A stretch of 64,000 bases of DNA from DATFVJ01 sp963712955 (GTDB lineage: Bacteria; Actinomycetota; Actinomycetes; Streptosporangiales; Streptosporangiaceae), in NCBI GenBank assembly GCA_963712955.1, contig CAVQKF010000004.1:519036-583035 (forward strand), given 5' to 3'. The notes under the pieces are model-generated. The model saw nothing but the letters and a program-made list of their open reading frames with translations, was not told the origin of the DNA and ran no database searches. This document shows, piece by piece, positions 27,267-36,797 of the stretch. Numbering within the stretch: position 1 is the first letter of the stretch; every line of letters starts with the position of its first letter. Made by a program: the position numbers and the translations under genes.

Positions 27267-28463
27267 TCATTCGGCAGTCTCTGGCTGGAGTCTGACGATG
27301 GGCTGGCCGGCGTTGACCGGGTCGGCATCCTCGACAAGCCATTCCACGACATGACCCTCGCATGGTGCGAGCAAGGGATGCTTGCCGCCGCGAGCGTCGA
27401 CGTAACCGAGTTCCGCGCCGACCGTCACCCGGCCGTTCAGCGCCGGGTCGTCGCGTGTCATGCCAATGTCAGCGCGGAATGTGCCCGCGAGCGGCGCCAC
27501 GAGCAGACGCCATTCCGGGGTGTGGGAGGCGGTGTTCACAGCGTGCGCGGCGACGAGGCTGCGCGCGGCATCAAGATCGCCGGGCGTCTTCAGCGCGAGC
27601 AGCGCTGCTCCGGGCAGCGCGCGCCTGGCCAGGCCGGTTAGGGTCCCCGCGGGTGGCAGCTCGATGATGGCGCTCGCCCCGAGACCCGCCAGCGTCCGCA
27701 TGCACGCATCCCAGCGGACTGGCTCGCTGACCTGGGCGACGATCCGGTCCAGCCATTCGCGGCCCGTGCGCACGGCGGCGCCGTCCCGGTTAGACAGCAG
27801 CGTGGTGCGCGGGTCGCTGACCGCGACGCCGTCGGCCTCGCGGCGCAGCGCACCTATGGCCGATGCCATGTGATGGGTATGGAACGCGCCGGCGACCTGC
27901 AGCGGGCGCAGCCTCGCGCCGCGAGGCGGGTCAGCGGCCAGCGCGGCAAGTTGCGCCGCGGTCCCTGCGGCGACGATCTGTCCCGGGCTGTTGATGTTCG
28001 CCGGGGTTAGGCCGTTCGCTTCGAGCGCGGCGAGCACGTCGGCCTCGGCGCCACCGAGTATCGCGGTCATGCCGGTCTGCTCGGTGGCCGCGGCACGGGC
28101 CATCGCCTCGCCGCGCACCCGGACGAGGCGCAGCGCGTCGTCCGGGCTGACCACGCCGGCGATGGCACCGGCAGCGAGTTCCCCGACGCTGTGCCCGCCG
28201 ACGGCGCCCGATAGCCGCCATGCCTCATCGATGTGGCCGAACAGGGCGCCAGCCACGGCAAGCGCGGCCGCGACGAGCAAGGGCTGCGCCGTCGCTGTAT
28301 CGCGGATTTCTTCCGCATCGCCGGTCGTGCCGGAGCGCACGAGGTCGCGGCCTGCGAGCTCGGACCACGCGGCGAGCTGCTCGGGCACGCCAGGGAGCTC
28401 GAGCCACGGGGAGAGAAAGCCGGGGACCTGAGCGCCCTGGCCGGGAGCGACGATGACGAGCAT
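27267..28463 (-). CDS. fabD: malonyl-CoA:ACP transacylase with C-terminal biotinyl/lipoyl-like domain
   Basis: Residues 1-310 are a full malonyltransferase: VAPGQGAQVPGF, the nucleophile in GGHSVGELAAG (about residue 91), the conserved His in AFHTHHM (about 198) and ELPPAGTLTGLARR. An extra region of about 80 residues follows: WRLLVAPLAGTFRADIG ... VTVGAELGYVDARGGKHPLL, APCEGHVVEWLVEDADPVNA, GQPIVRLQPE. This reads like a biotinyl/lipoyl barrel (APxxGTF, G-V/A-V-x-W-L-V-x-D-x-x-P-V, GQPLxRI) but lacks the usual E-A-M-K-M attachment hairpin. The protein is 398 aa, against about 310 for ordinary FabD. The start ATG 28463 is preceded by GCAAGG. Second gene after the regulator. Confidence 0.95.
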   Translation of the reverse strand: MLVIVAPGQGAQVPGFLSPWLELPGVPEQLAAWSELAGRDLVRSGTTGDAEEIRDTATAQPLLVAAALAVAGALFGHIDEAWRLSGAVGGHSVGELAAGAIAGVVSPDDALRLVRVRGEAMARAAATEQTGMTAILGGAEADVLAALEANGLTPANINSPGQIVAAGTAAQLAALAADPPRGARLRPLQVAGAFHTHHMASAIGALRREADGVAVSDPRTTLLSNRDGAAVRTGREWLDRIVAQVSEPVRWDACMRTLAGLGASAIIELPPAGTLTGLARRALPGAALLALKTPGDLDAARSLVAAHAVNTASHTPEWRLLVAPLAGTFRADIGMTRDDPALNGRVTVGAELGYVDARGGKHPLLAPCEGHVVEWLVEDADPVNAGQPIVRLQPETAE

Positions 28464-28542
28464 TCTTCTACCTTGCCCTGTAGGACTCCGATATAAGAAT
28501 GCAGAAGAGTACGAAGTTAGCTGCACAGACTATGTAGACATC

Positions 28543-29802
28543 CTACAAAAGATGCGTCTTTGTGACCGGTACGGGCGAGAAATGTGCCGCATCGGCCGTG
28601 TCCGCGAGGCGCTCCCTGGCCGGCCGCCGGGCCTCGAGCCGGCCTATCGTGACCGCGATCTGTAGCGCGAACGTGCCGCGGCCGTCGCCAGGCACGTGAC
28701 CGGTCAATTCTGCGATCCGCCGCAGGCGGTAGCGGACGGTGTTGGGATGCACGAAGAGCAGCCTGGCGGTGGCCTCGAGCGACAGGCCCTGCTCCAGGTA
28801 GGCGGAAAGAGTGTCAAGCAGAGGTGAGCCACTGCGCAGGAGCGGTTCGTAGACCTCGCTGATGAGCTTGTGGCGCGCTTCTGAGTCGCCGTCGAGCGCG
28901 CGTTCGGGCAGCAGGTCGTCTGCGTCGACGGGCCGCGGTGCGTCCGGCCACCCGGGCGCGGCGCGCAGGCCGGCGAGGGCGACCCGCGCCGAGTGGGACG
29001 CCGACTGCAGGTCGGGCACGGCGGGACCGACGACCACCGGGCCACGGCCGAACCGGCCAGCGAACTGCGCGGCCGCCTTAAGCGGATCGGACACGCCGCC
29101 GAGCAGCACGATCAGCCGGTGTCCCTGCACGCCCGCGAGCAGGTCATGGCGGGTTCTGCGGGCGTGTATCCGGAGTTCGTCGATGACCGCTTCTTGTTCG
29201 GTCTCGTCGGTATGCCCGACCACGGCCACGACAGGTGAGGAGGACCATCGGAGGGCCGAGGTCCACGAGTGCATGCTGTCGTCCACCTCGCCGTGGAGCA
29301 CCTCATCTACCACGAGGGCCTCGAGCCGCGCGTCCCAGGCGCCGCGCGCCTCGGCGGCCCTGGCGTACACCTGGGCGGCGCCGAATGCCACCTCACGTGT
29401 GTACCGGAGCACGGCCTCGCGCAGTTCCACCTCGCCGCCCGGTGCGGCAAGATCTTCGACCTGCGCCTCCACCACGTCGATAACGACGCGCACCATCTCC
29501 ACGGTCTGCTGCAGCGTCACGGCGCGGGTCAGCTCACGCGGCGCCGTGCCGAACACCTCACCGGTGACGGCTGGCCGGTTCTTCTCCGGATGCTTGATCC
29601 AGTCGACAAAAGCCGCCACTCCGGCCTGGGCGACCAGCCCGATCCACGACCTGTTCTCCGCGGGCATCGCGCGGAACCAGGGAAGCCGCTGGTCCATCGA
29701 GGCCACGGCCGCGGTGCCGAGGCTGCCCATGGACCGCTCGAGCCGCCGCACCGTCGCGGCGCTCACCCTGCCGCCTGATCCCCGAGGAGGGTCGGCTCTC
29801 AT
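28543..29802 (-). CDS. fasR: PucR-type transcriptional activator of fatty-acid synthesis (FasR-like)
   Basis: The C-terminus holds the PucR HTH: LSAYLEQGLSLEATARLLFV and HPNTVRYRLRRIAELTGH. The middle is a GGDEF-like/PucR sensor region, and the N-terminal helical part includes RLPWFRAMPAENRSWIG, typical of FasR. In Streptomyces and Mycobacterium, FasR lies directly upstream of fabD and activates the operon in response to long-chain acyl-CoA. Here it is also directly upstream (80 bp) on the same strand. The start at 29802 (MRADPPRGSG) is a choice; the frame is open to 29892. A glycosyltransferase gene is divergent, so 29803-30060 should hold both promoters. Confidence 0.88.
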   Translation of the reverse strand: MRADPPRGSGGRVSAATVRRLERSMGSLGTAAVASMDQRLPWFRAMPAENRSWIGLVAQAGVAAFVDWIKHPEKNRPAVTGEVFGTAPRELTRAVTLQQTVEMVRVVIDVVEAQVEDLAAPGGEVELREAVLRYTREVAFGAAQVYARAAEARGAWDARLEALVVDEVLHGEVDDSMHSWTSALRWSSSPVVAVVGHTDETEQEAVIDELRIHARRTRHDLLAGVQGHRLIVLLGGVSDPLKAAAQFAGRFGRGPVVVGPAVPDLQSASHSARVALAGLRAAPGWPDAPRPVDADDLLPERALDGDSEARHKLISEVYEPLLRSGSPLLDTLSAYLEQGLSLEATARLLFVHPNTVRYRLRRIAELTGHVPGDGRGTFALQIAVTIGRLEARRPARERLADTADAAHFSPVPVTKTHLL

Positions 29803-30060
29803 TCCCGCCACCGTGCCACTTCGCCATTGTGCCCGGTCGCCGCCGCTGATGAGCGCTGTCATCAGGCCCTGATCATGAGGGCCTTGCGGCACGGCCCTGT
29901 CACAGCCCGCTCACACGGCCTGCTGACATGGTCCTTTGCGCAAGTAGCGGCCACACAGGGCAAGCTGCCCGGTAGAGTCCATTCCTGGCGTGCCGTAACC
30001 AGGTCACGGCCAAGCGGTGCGTAAACCTTCAGTTCCAGGTCGAGGGGCTACCGCAGCGAT

Positions 30061-31740
30061 ATGAACGCTCCCGCACGCGCGGATGAGCACGGCCCTGACG
30101 CGAGCGGCAACGCCGGCCGGGCCGGCCAGCCCGGCCGGGGCGGCAAGACCAGACGGGCCGGCGAGCCGGTGAGGACCGGTCTGCCCGGCTGGCAAGGTCT
30201 CATCAGCGGCCTGGTCGTCGCCGCCGCGGTAACCGTCAGGCTCTGGCCGCTGCTCAGCGATCACATGCTTGGCGGGCTGCTCGAGTATGACGACGGCGTG
30301 CATTACGACGCAGCTGTGCACCTGCTCGGCGGCCTGCTCCCGTACCGCGATTTCGTCTTCGTCCAGCCGCCAGGGATCCTCCTGCTGCTCGCGCCGTTCG
30401 CGGCCCTCGCCAGGCTGACAGGCGACCAGACGGCCATGACGGCGGCCAGGCTCGGGGTGATCCTGGTCGCGGCCCTCAACGTGTTCCTTCTCATGCGCCT
30501 CACCCGGCGGTCGGCGGGCAGGGTGGCGGCCGTCACGGCGGGCGCGACCTACGCGGTCTGGGGAGGCGCCGCGGCCGCGGAGCGCACCGTGCTGCTCGAG
30601 CCGCTGCTCAGCCTCGGCCTGCTCGGAGCGATGACGCTCCTCGACGCGCGCACCGCGGCCGGCGGGCGGCCCGCACCTGACGGGCGGCCCGCACCTGACG
30701 GGCGGCCAGCACCTGACGCGCGAAACAAGCACGTTTGGCGGCTGGCCATCGCCGGGGTTGTGCTCGGGCTGGCACTTACGGTGAAGGCCTGGGCGGTCGC
30801 GGACATCATGGTGCTGGCCGGGTGGCTGCTGTGGCGCTGGGGATGGCGCACCGCCGCCGTGTTGGCAGGCGCCGCGTTCGGCGTGGCTGCGGTGGTGTGC
30901 CTGCCGTTCTTCCTCGCTGCTCCCGGCGCGATGATTCACCAGGTCGTCGTTGATCAGTTTGGGCGCACCGAGCGGCTCACCTCGGATCCGGTGGTGTTCC
31001 TTCACGAGGTGGCCGGCGTGGGGCAGGTGTACGGCCGCGCCGGCGCGCCACCAGCGGCCGCCATCGTGGTCATCGCGCTTTTCCTGCTGGCCGTCCTCGT
31101 CACGCTGTGGCGGGGCCCGCGAATCTGGGCCGCGCTCGCGATCGCCTCGGTGGCGCTGGTCCTGCCGCAGCGCAGCTTTACCTACCACTACGTCGACTTC
31201 GCCGCCGCTGCGCTCGCCGCCTGCGTCGGCATCGCCGTCGCCGAGCTGCTCCGCGTCACGCGCCGGGCCTGCAGGCCGCTGGCGGCGGCAGCGGCAGTAG
31301 CCATGGCAGCCGCCCTCGCCGCGCTCGCCTGGCAGTCCGTGACCAACGACGTGGTTGGATCGCCAGTTCAGGCTGAGTTCAGCGAGTTCTTCGCGGCACA
31401 CCCCTGCGCGTTCTCCGACTACCCTTCGCTGCTTGCCGCCGCGGATGCGGAGACCCGTCAGGTCCGGCTGCACTGCGCCAACCTCGTGGACTACACCGGA
31501 GCCGCGTTGGCCGTAGGTGACGGCAGTATGCTCATCCGGCTTGGCCATGGTGCCGGTAGCGGGCTCTACCGCTTTCCCGCCTGGCAGGCGCAGGTTCGCA
31601 GGGTGTTGGCGGTGAGCGACGGGGCGGTGCTCTCATGGCGCCCCGAGCGGTGGACGCCCGCGACGAGACTGTTCTTTCATCACCGCTTCCGCGAGTTGGC
31701 CCGTGTGGGGTTCTTCACACTGTGGGTCCCGCGCGCGTAG
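30061..31740 (+). CDS. GT-C-type membrane glycosyltransferase (ArnT/PMT-like)
   Basis: A charged 40-residue leader precedes about ten membrane helices. After the first helix comes the GT-C loop LEYDDGVHYDAAVHLLGGLLPYRDFVFVQPPG, with the acidic DD/D pair that binds the lipid-phosphate sugar donor. The other helices include LGLALTVKAWAVADIMVLAG and PAAAIVVIALFLLAVLVTLW. The C-terminal 150 residues are mainly extracytoplasmic. A cytosolic-type loop at about residues 201-219 is made of three GRPAPD repeats encoded by an 18-base tandem. The protein is probably a polyprenyl-phosphate-sugar-dependent transferase acting on the outer face of the membrane; acceptor unknown. Confidence 0.7.
   Translation: MNAPARADEHGPDASGNAGRAGQPGRGGKTRRAGEPVRTGLPGWQGLISGLVVAAAVTVRLWPLLSDHMLGGLLEYDDGVHYDAAVHLLGGLLPYRDFVFVQPPGILLLLAPFAALARLTGDQTAMTAARLGVILVAALNVFLLMRLTRRSAGRVAAVTAGATYAVWGGAAAAERTVLLEPLLSLGLLGAMTLLDARTAAGGRPAPDGRPAPDGRPAPDARNKHVWRLAIAGVVLGLALTVKAWAVADIMVLAGWLLWRWGWRTAAVLAGAAFGVAAVVCLPFFLAAPGAMIHQVVVDQFGRTERLTSDPVVFLHEVAGVGQVYGRAGAPPAAAIVVIALFLLAVLVTLWRGPRIWAALAIASVALVLPQRSFTYHYVDFAAAALAACVGIAVAELLRVTRRACRPLAAAAAVAMAAALAALAWQSVTNDVVGSPVQAEFSEFFAAHPCAFSDYPSLLAAADAETRQVRLHCANLVDYTGAALAVGDGSMLIRLGHGAGSGLYRFPAWQAQVRRVLAVSDGAVLSWRPERWTPATRLFFHHRFRELARVGFFTLWVPRA
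30663..30716 (+). repeat. three 18-bp tandem repeats inside the glycosyltransferase gene
   Basis: gggcggcccgcacctgac is repeated three times in frame (the last copy has one change), giving GRPAPD three times in a loop between helices. Length variation here would not break the frame. Confidence 0.85.
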
Positions 31741-31850
31741 TCGCGGTGGGGTCAACGCCGTGCCGCGATTCCCACCCCCACCACCACGCGGCTCCTTCGG
31801 CTGTTGCCCCCAAGGACGCCTGCCGGCGCGATCCGGGCTAGTGTCATCGG

Positions 31851-32885
31851 GTGGAACCGGTTGAGGCGCTGCAGCGGATCGCCTTCCTGCTCGAACGGGC
31901 GAACGAGCCCACCTACCGGGTGCGCGCGTTCCGCCGCGCAGCGGAGGTGGCCGCCAAGCTGCGCCCGGCCGAGCTTGCCGACCGCGCGCGCGGCGGCACC
32001 CTGACCGAGCTGCAAGGGATCGGTGACGTGACCGCCACCGTCATCGCCGAGGCGCTTGACGGCGAGATACCTGTCTACCTTCGGCGGCTCGAGGCGACGG
32101 CCGGCACCGAGTCCGCCGGCGCGGCGGCCGCGCTTCGCGGCGCGCTGCGCGGCGACCTGCACACCCACTCCGACTGGTCAGACGGGGGAAGCCCGATCGA
32201 GGAGATGGCGGCCGCCGCACGGGCGATCGGCCACGGCTACATCGCGCTCACCGACCACTCTCCCCGGCTGACCGTAGCCAACGGTCTTGATCCGCAGCGG
32301 CTGCGCAGGCAGCTTCAGGTCGTAAGCGAACTCAACGAGCGGCTGGCACCGTTCCGCATCCTCACCGGGATCGAGGTCGACATCCTCGATGACGGGTCGC
32401 TGGACCAGCAACCAGGCCTGCTCGACCAGCTCGACGTGGTGGTGGCGAGCGTCCACTCGAAGCTGCGCATGGAGCCTGATGCCATGACGAGGCGGATGGT
32501 CGCGGCCGTGACCAACCCGCGGGTGGACGTGCTCGGGCACTGCACAGGGCGGATCGTGCAGGGTGGCGGCCGCCGCGCCGGGGGGCGCACAAGGCCGGAA
32601 TCGCAGTTCGACCCTGGCGCGGTGTTCGGTGCATGCAGTGAGAACGGCGTGGCCGTGGAGATCAACAGCAGGCCGGACCGGCTCGACCCGCCCAAACGGC
32701 TGCTCCGGCTGGCGGTCGAGGCCGGATGCGTGCTCTCCATCGACTCCGACGCGCACGCGCCAGGACAGCTCGACTGGCAGCCAAATGGGTGCGAGCGCGC
32801 CGTCGCCTGCGGGGTCCCTGCCGACCGCGTGGTCAACACGAAAGACGTTGACGATCTTCTTGCCTGGACCCGGCGCGGCCGCTGA
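31851..32885 (+). CDS. PHP-domain phosphoesterase with helix-hairpin-helix N-terminus (PolX C-terminal-like)
   Basis: Residues 1-80 form a helical/HhH segment (EALQRIAFLLERANEPTYRV, then LTELQGIGDVTATVIAEAL), as in PolX family DNA-repair proteins. The PHP domain follows: GDLHTHSDWSDGG, YIALTDHSPRL, LTGIEVDILDDG, ASVHSKL, LGHCTGRI and SIDSDAHAPGQL give the metal-binding His/Asp/Glu set. PHP domains hydrolyse phosphoesters, often as nucleases, using three metals. No polymerase domain is present, so this is a stand-alone HhH-PHP protein of 344 aa. The start is GTG 31851. It lies 110 bp after the glycosyltransferase. Confidence 0.85.
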   Translation: MEPVEALQRIAFLLERANEPTYRVRAFRRAAEVAAKLRPAELADRARGGTLTELQGIGDVTATVIAEALDGEIPVYLRRLEATAGTESAGAAAALRGALRGDLHTHSDWSDGGSPIEEMAAAARAIGHGYIALTDHSPRLTVANGLDPQRLRRQLQVVSELNERLAPFRILTGIEVDILDDGSLDQQPGLLDQLDVVVASVHSKLRMEPDAMTRRMVAAVTNPRVDVLGHCTGRIVQGGGRRAGGRTRPESQFDPGAVFGACSENGVAVEINSRPDRLDPPKRLLRLAVEAGCVLSIDSDAHAPGQLDWQPNGCERAVACGVPADRVVNTKDVDDLLAWTRRGR

Positions 32886-32985
32886 TACGTCAGCGTCAGG
32901 CCAGTTATCCACAGAATCCCGTTCGGCACTGCCGCCGGACTTGACAACCCTTGGCTAGGTCCTGGCTAGCCAGGACCCTGTCCGG

Positions 32986-35847
32986 TTATTGCGCGGCGGT
33001 GAGGGCCTCGCTGACGGCAAGATCGAGCTTGTACCTGGTGATCGCCTCGGCGAGCGCCTCGTGCTTGATCTCGCCCCGTTTGGCCAACTGCGCGAGCACG
33101 GCCAGGGCGATCGACTCGGCGTCGACGTGGAAGAACCTGCGCGCAGCCGCCCGGGTGTCTGAGAACCCGAAGCCATCGGTGCCGAGCGAGGTGTACGTCC
33201 CCGGAACCCAGCGCGCGATCTGGTCCGGCACGGCGCGCATCCAGTCGCTCACGGCGACGAACGGCCCGTGCTCGCCCTCGAGTACCCGCGTCAGGTACGG
33301 CACCCGCTGTTCCGCGTCCGGATGCAGCAGGTTCCATTCCTCGCAGGCGATCGCGTCCCTGCGCAGCTCGGTCCACGAGGTCGCCGACCACACGTCCGCC
33401 GCCACGTTCCAGTCCTCCGCGAGCAGTCGCTGCGCGTCGAGGGCCCAGCGCAGCGCCACCCCCGAAGCCAGAATGCATGCGCGCGGCCGTTCGGCTACCT
33501 GGGTATCAAGCCGGATGGGGCCGGTGTCACCTGGCGCGCCCGACGCGGTCGCCGGGGTCGGTGTTCCTGTTTCTTCTGTGCTCTCTGTAGCCGCGGGACG
33601 GTACCTGTACAGGCCCTTGAGGATGCCCTCCCTGAGGGCGTCCTGACCGCCTGGGTAATCCGCGGGCTGGGCCGGCTGGAGGTAGGGCTCGTTGTAGACG
33701 GTGAGGTAGAAGAAGATGTTCTCGCCGTCCGGATGCGCCTCGGTGGGGGAGTACATCCGGCGCAGCGCATCCTCGACGATGTAACTGATCTCGAACGCCC
33801 AGGCGGGGTCATAGGCGACGCACGCGGGATTGACCGAGGAGAGCAGCGGCGAGTGCCCGTCGTTGTGCTGCAGGCCCTCACCGGTGAGCGTGGTGCGGCC
33901 GGCCGTGGCGCCGAGCAGGAAACCGCGGCCAAGCTGATCACCGAACGCCCACATCAGGTCGCCGGTGCGCTGCCAGCCGAACATCGAGTAGAAGACGTAG
34001 ACGGGGATCATGTGCGTGGCGTGAGTCGCGTACGACGTGCCCGCGGCGATCACCGATCCCATCGCACCCGCCTCGCTGATGCCCTCATGCAGGATCTGGC
34101 CGTCGGCGGCCTCCTTGTAGGACAGCAGCAGGTTGCGGTCCACGGCGTCGTAGGTCTGGCCGTGCGGCGAGTAGATCTTCGCGGTGGGGAACAGCGAGTC
34201 CATGCCGAAGGTGCGCGCCTCGTCGGGGATGATCGGCACGAACCTGGCACCGATCCCCGGGTCCTTCATGAGGTCCTTGAGCAGCCGGACGAACGCCATC
34301 GTGGTTGCGATCGCCTGCCGACCCGATCCCTTCGTGAGCTCCGCGTAGGGACCGCCAGCGGGCTGGCGGACGGGCAGGTTCATCGGCTTGGCCCTGACCA
34401 CCCGTCTCGGCAGGTAGCCACCGAGTGCGGCGCGGCGCTCGCGCATGTACTGGATCTCGTCGGAATCCCCGCCCGGATGGTAGTAGGGAGGCACGTCCGC
34501 CTCAAGTGCGGCGTCGGGGATGGGCAGGTAGAGGCGGTCGCGGAATTCCTTCAGTTCGGCCTTGGTGAGCTTCTTCATCTGGTGCGTGGCGTTGCGCGCC
34601 TCGAAGTCCTTGCCAAGCGTCCAGCCCTTGATCGTGTGGGTGAGGATCACGGTGGGCTGGCCGACGTGCTCACGTGCGGCCTTGAACGCGGCGTACACCT
34701 TGCGGTAGTCGTGCCCGCCTCGGGGCAGCTTGCGCAGGTCGTCGTCGGACAGGTGCTCGACCATCTTGCGCAGCCGCGGGTCGTCGCCGAAGAAGTTCTC
34801 CCTGATGTACTCACCCGACTCCACCGCGTACGTCTGGAACTGGCCGTCCGGCGTGGTGTTCATCTTGTTGACGAGGACACCGTCCACGTCCTGGGCGAGC
34901 AGCGGATCCCAGTCCCGGCCCCAGATGACCTTGATGACGTTCCAGCCGGCGCCGCGGAAGAACGCCTCAAGTTCCTGGATGATCTTCCCGTTGCCGCGCA
35001 CGGGGCCGTCAAGGCGCTGCAGGTTGCAGTTGATGACGAAGGTGAGGTTGTCGAGTTCCTCGCGGGTGGCGAGGCCGATCGCGCCGAGCACCTCGGGCTC
35101 GTCGGTCTCACCGTCGCCGAGGAATGCCCATACGTGGGAGCGGCTTGTGTCCTTGAGGCGCCTGGCCAGCAGGTAGCGGTTGAAGCGGGCCTGGTAGATC
35201 GCGTCGATCGCGCCGAGGCCCATCGAGACGGTGGGGAACTCCCAGAAATCGGGCATCAGGCGGGGATGCGGGTAGGACGGCAGCCCGCCGCCCTGGTGTG
35301 AAAGCTCCTGCCTGAAACCGTCAAGCTGGTGCTCGGAGAGCCGGCCCTCGAGCATGGCGCGGGCGTAGATGCCAGGAGCGGCATGGCCCTGGAAGAAGAC
35401 CTGGTCGCCGGACTCGCCGTGATCCTTGCCGTGGAAGAAGTGGTTGAAGCCCACCTCGTACAGGCTTGCCGCGGACGCGTAGGTCGCGATGTGGCCACCG
35501 ACACCAAGTCCGGGCCGGTTGGCGCGGGACACCATCACGGCCGCGTTCCACCTGATGTACGCGCGGATCCGGCGCTCCACGTACTCGTCACCAGGGAACC
35601 AGGGTTCCCGCTCGGGCGGAATCGTGTTGATGTAGTCGGTACTGCGCAGGCCCGGCACCCCGACCTGCTGCGCCCGGGCGGCTTCGAGCAGCCGGAGCAT
35701 GATGTACCTGGCTCGCGCGCGGCCGTGGGTCTTCACGACCAAGTTGAACGAGTCAAGCCACTCGCGCGTCTCGTCGGGATCGACGTCGGGCAATTGGGTG
35801 GGTAGCCCGTCTGAGATGATCGAGAATCGCTTACGTCCTGAAGCCAC
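32986..35847 (-). CDS. aceE: pyruvate dehydrogenase E1 component, homodimeric
   Basis: From GTG 35847 the 953-residue protein begins VASGRKRFSIISDGLPTQLP and covers the whole AceE family. The thiamine-diphosphate motif is FLGDGETDEPEVLGAI ... INCNLQRLDGPV, and there are PHPRLMPDFWEFPTVSMGLG, YSMFGWQRTGDLMWAFGDQLG and YRYRPA in the C-half. It decarboxylates pyruvate and passes the acetyl group to lipoyl-E2. The E2 and E3 genes are not here, as is usual in actinobacteria. An open frame continues to 36399, but it is composed of low-complexity repeats and is not conserved. It converges with the PHP gene. Supplying acetyl-CoA, it fits next to the fatty-acid genes. Confidence 0.96.
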   Translation of the reverse strand: MASGRKRFSIISDGLPTQLPDVDPDETREWLDSFNLVVKTHGRARARYIMLRLLEAARAQQVGVPGLRSTDYINTIPPEREPWFPGDEYVERRIRAYIRWNAAVMVSRANRPGLGVGGHIATYASAASLYEVGFNHFFHGKDHGESGDQVFFQGHAAPGIYARAMLEGRLSEHQLDGFRQELSHQGGGLPSYPHPRLMPDFWEFPTVSMGLGAIDAIYQARFNRYLLARRLKDTSRSHVWAFLGDGETDEPEVLGAIGLATREELDNLTFVINCNLQRLDGPVRGNGKIIQELEAFFRGAGWNVIKVIWGRDWDPLLAQDVDGVLVNKMNTTPDGQFQTYAVESGEYIRENFFGDDPRLRKMVEHLSDDDLRKLPRGGHDYRKVYAAFKAAREHVGQPTVILTHTIKGWTLGKDFEARNATHQMKKLTKAELKEFRDRLYLPIPDAALEADVPPYYHPGGDSDEIQYMRERRAALGGYLPRRVVRAKPMNLPVRQPAGGPYAELTKGSGRQAIATTMAFVRLLKDLMKDPGIGARFVPIIPDEARTFGMDSLFPTAKIYSPHGQTYDAVDRNLLLSYKEAADGQILHEGISEAGAMGSVIAAGTSYATHATHMIPVYVFYSMFGWQRTGDLMWAFGDQLGRGFLLGATAGRTTLTGEGLQHNDGHSPLLSSVNPACVAYDPAWAFEISYIVEDALRRMYSPTEAHPDGENIFFYLTVYNEPYLQPAQPADYPGGQDALREGILKGLYRYRPAATESTEETGTPTPATASGAPGDTGPIRLDTQVAERPRACILASGVALRWALDAQRLLAEDWNVAADVWSATSWTELRRDAIACEEWNLLHPDAEQRVPYLTRVLEGEHGPFVAVSDWMRAVPDQIARWVPGTYTSLGTDGFGFSDTRAAARRFFHVDAESIALAVLAQLAKRGEIKHEALAEAITRYKLDLAVSEALTAAQ

Positions 35848-36458
35848 AGGTCCTTGCCTTCCAAGATTGTTATGGCCGGATACTCGCAGGTGGACTCTTG
35901 GTCCATACCAATCGTCGTACCAGCGGCCGAGAAACGCACCTCTACTTTTGGGTAACCGCTGGCCGTGCGGTCGCTGCGCCGTGCGGTCGCTGCTTTGTGG
36001 GGTTTTTTGCTCCGTGGCGTCGGCTCTGCGGGGTTGTTGCTCCGCGGGGTTGGCTCTGTGGGGCGCGGTCTGCTCCACGGTCCTTGCCGCGGCGGATGCC
36101 CCCATGCCGACGTGCCATGCCGACGTGCCATGCCTACGGCCCATGAGCACGGCGGCTGCGGACGGCGGCTGCGGGCACGCCCGCGCGCGGCACCCTTCAC
36201 GGTACCCGCGCGGTCGATTCTTGCCGCGTGTGGCGATTGCGCCTGCGGCGGAACCGCCACACGTTCCCGCTGGATGGGCTGGCCCGATCCCGTGCGGCGG
36301 CGCCGGCTGGCCCAAGCGGGCCCTTCGTCCCTTTGCGGAAGACCTCTGGCGTGCCACGCTGGGGTACGCACGAATGTGGGCGCGCCCGACGCCTGGCATC
36401 GGGCGCAGGAGACATGGGTATGACGCCCGGCAGTATGGCTCATGGGAAGGGGGTCGGC
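35848..36458. other. repeat-rich region upstream of aceE
   Basis: The region lies between the divergent aceE and DUF1918 genes and probably contains both promoters. It holds degenerate repeats of the kind tgcggggttgttgctccg (35960-36090) and two adjacent copies of ccgacgtgccatg (36118-36143). There is also a dyad cgtgtggcg ... cgccacacg (36227-36263). No gene was recognised, although frames are open on both strands because of GC skew. Confidence 0.5.
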
Positions 36459-36650
36459 ATGCAGGCGAGTGTTGGCGACCGGCTGCACGTGCACGGCAAC
36501 ATGGTGGGCTCCCCGGACCGCTCCGGGGAGATCGTCGAGATCAAGGGACCATCGGGAGAGCCGCCGTACCTGGTGCGGTTCGATGATGGGCACACCACGC
36601 TCGTCTTCCCGGGGCCGGATGCGGTGGTCGAGGCGGTTGGCAGCAACTGA
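36459..36650 (+). CDS. DUF1918 domain-containing protein
   Basis: The 63-residue protein MQASVGDRLHVHGNMVGSPD ... SGEPPYLVRFDDGHTTLVFP ends in the family-typical GPDAVVEA. It is a single small beta-barrel-like DUF1918 domain, of unknown function. I place the start at ATG 36459 after a GGAAGGGGG stretch; longer frames upstream have no family likeness. Confidence 0.88.
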   Translation: MQASVGDRLHVHGNMVGSPDRSGEIVEIKGPSGEPPYLVRFDDGHTTLVFPGPDAVVEAVGSN

Positions 36651-36797
36651 CGGCAGCGTTGACGATGGCGGCTTCCGCGGCGCAGTTCGGCCCGCGCGGC
36701 CGCATGGGCAGTGGTACACGTGGCGTCAGAGCCGCTTCGGGGCCGCTGTGAAGGGCGCTGGGTGTGAACAGCGCGCCGAGGCCGGTATGAAGTCGGT

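Noticed and set aside
33268..35301. 677-codon plus-strand ORF opposite aceE
   Set aside because: aceE motifs are unmistakable on the minus strand; this frame has no recognisable domain.
35848..36399. N-terminal extension of AceE
   Set aside because: Repeat-derived low-complexity residues; all AceE proteins begin close to the FSIISDGLP segment.
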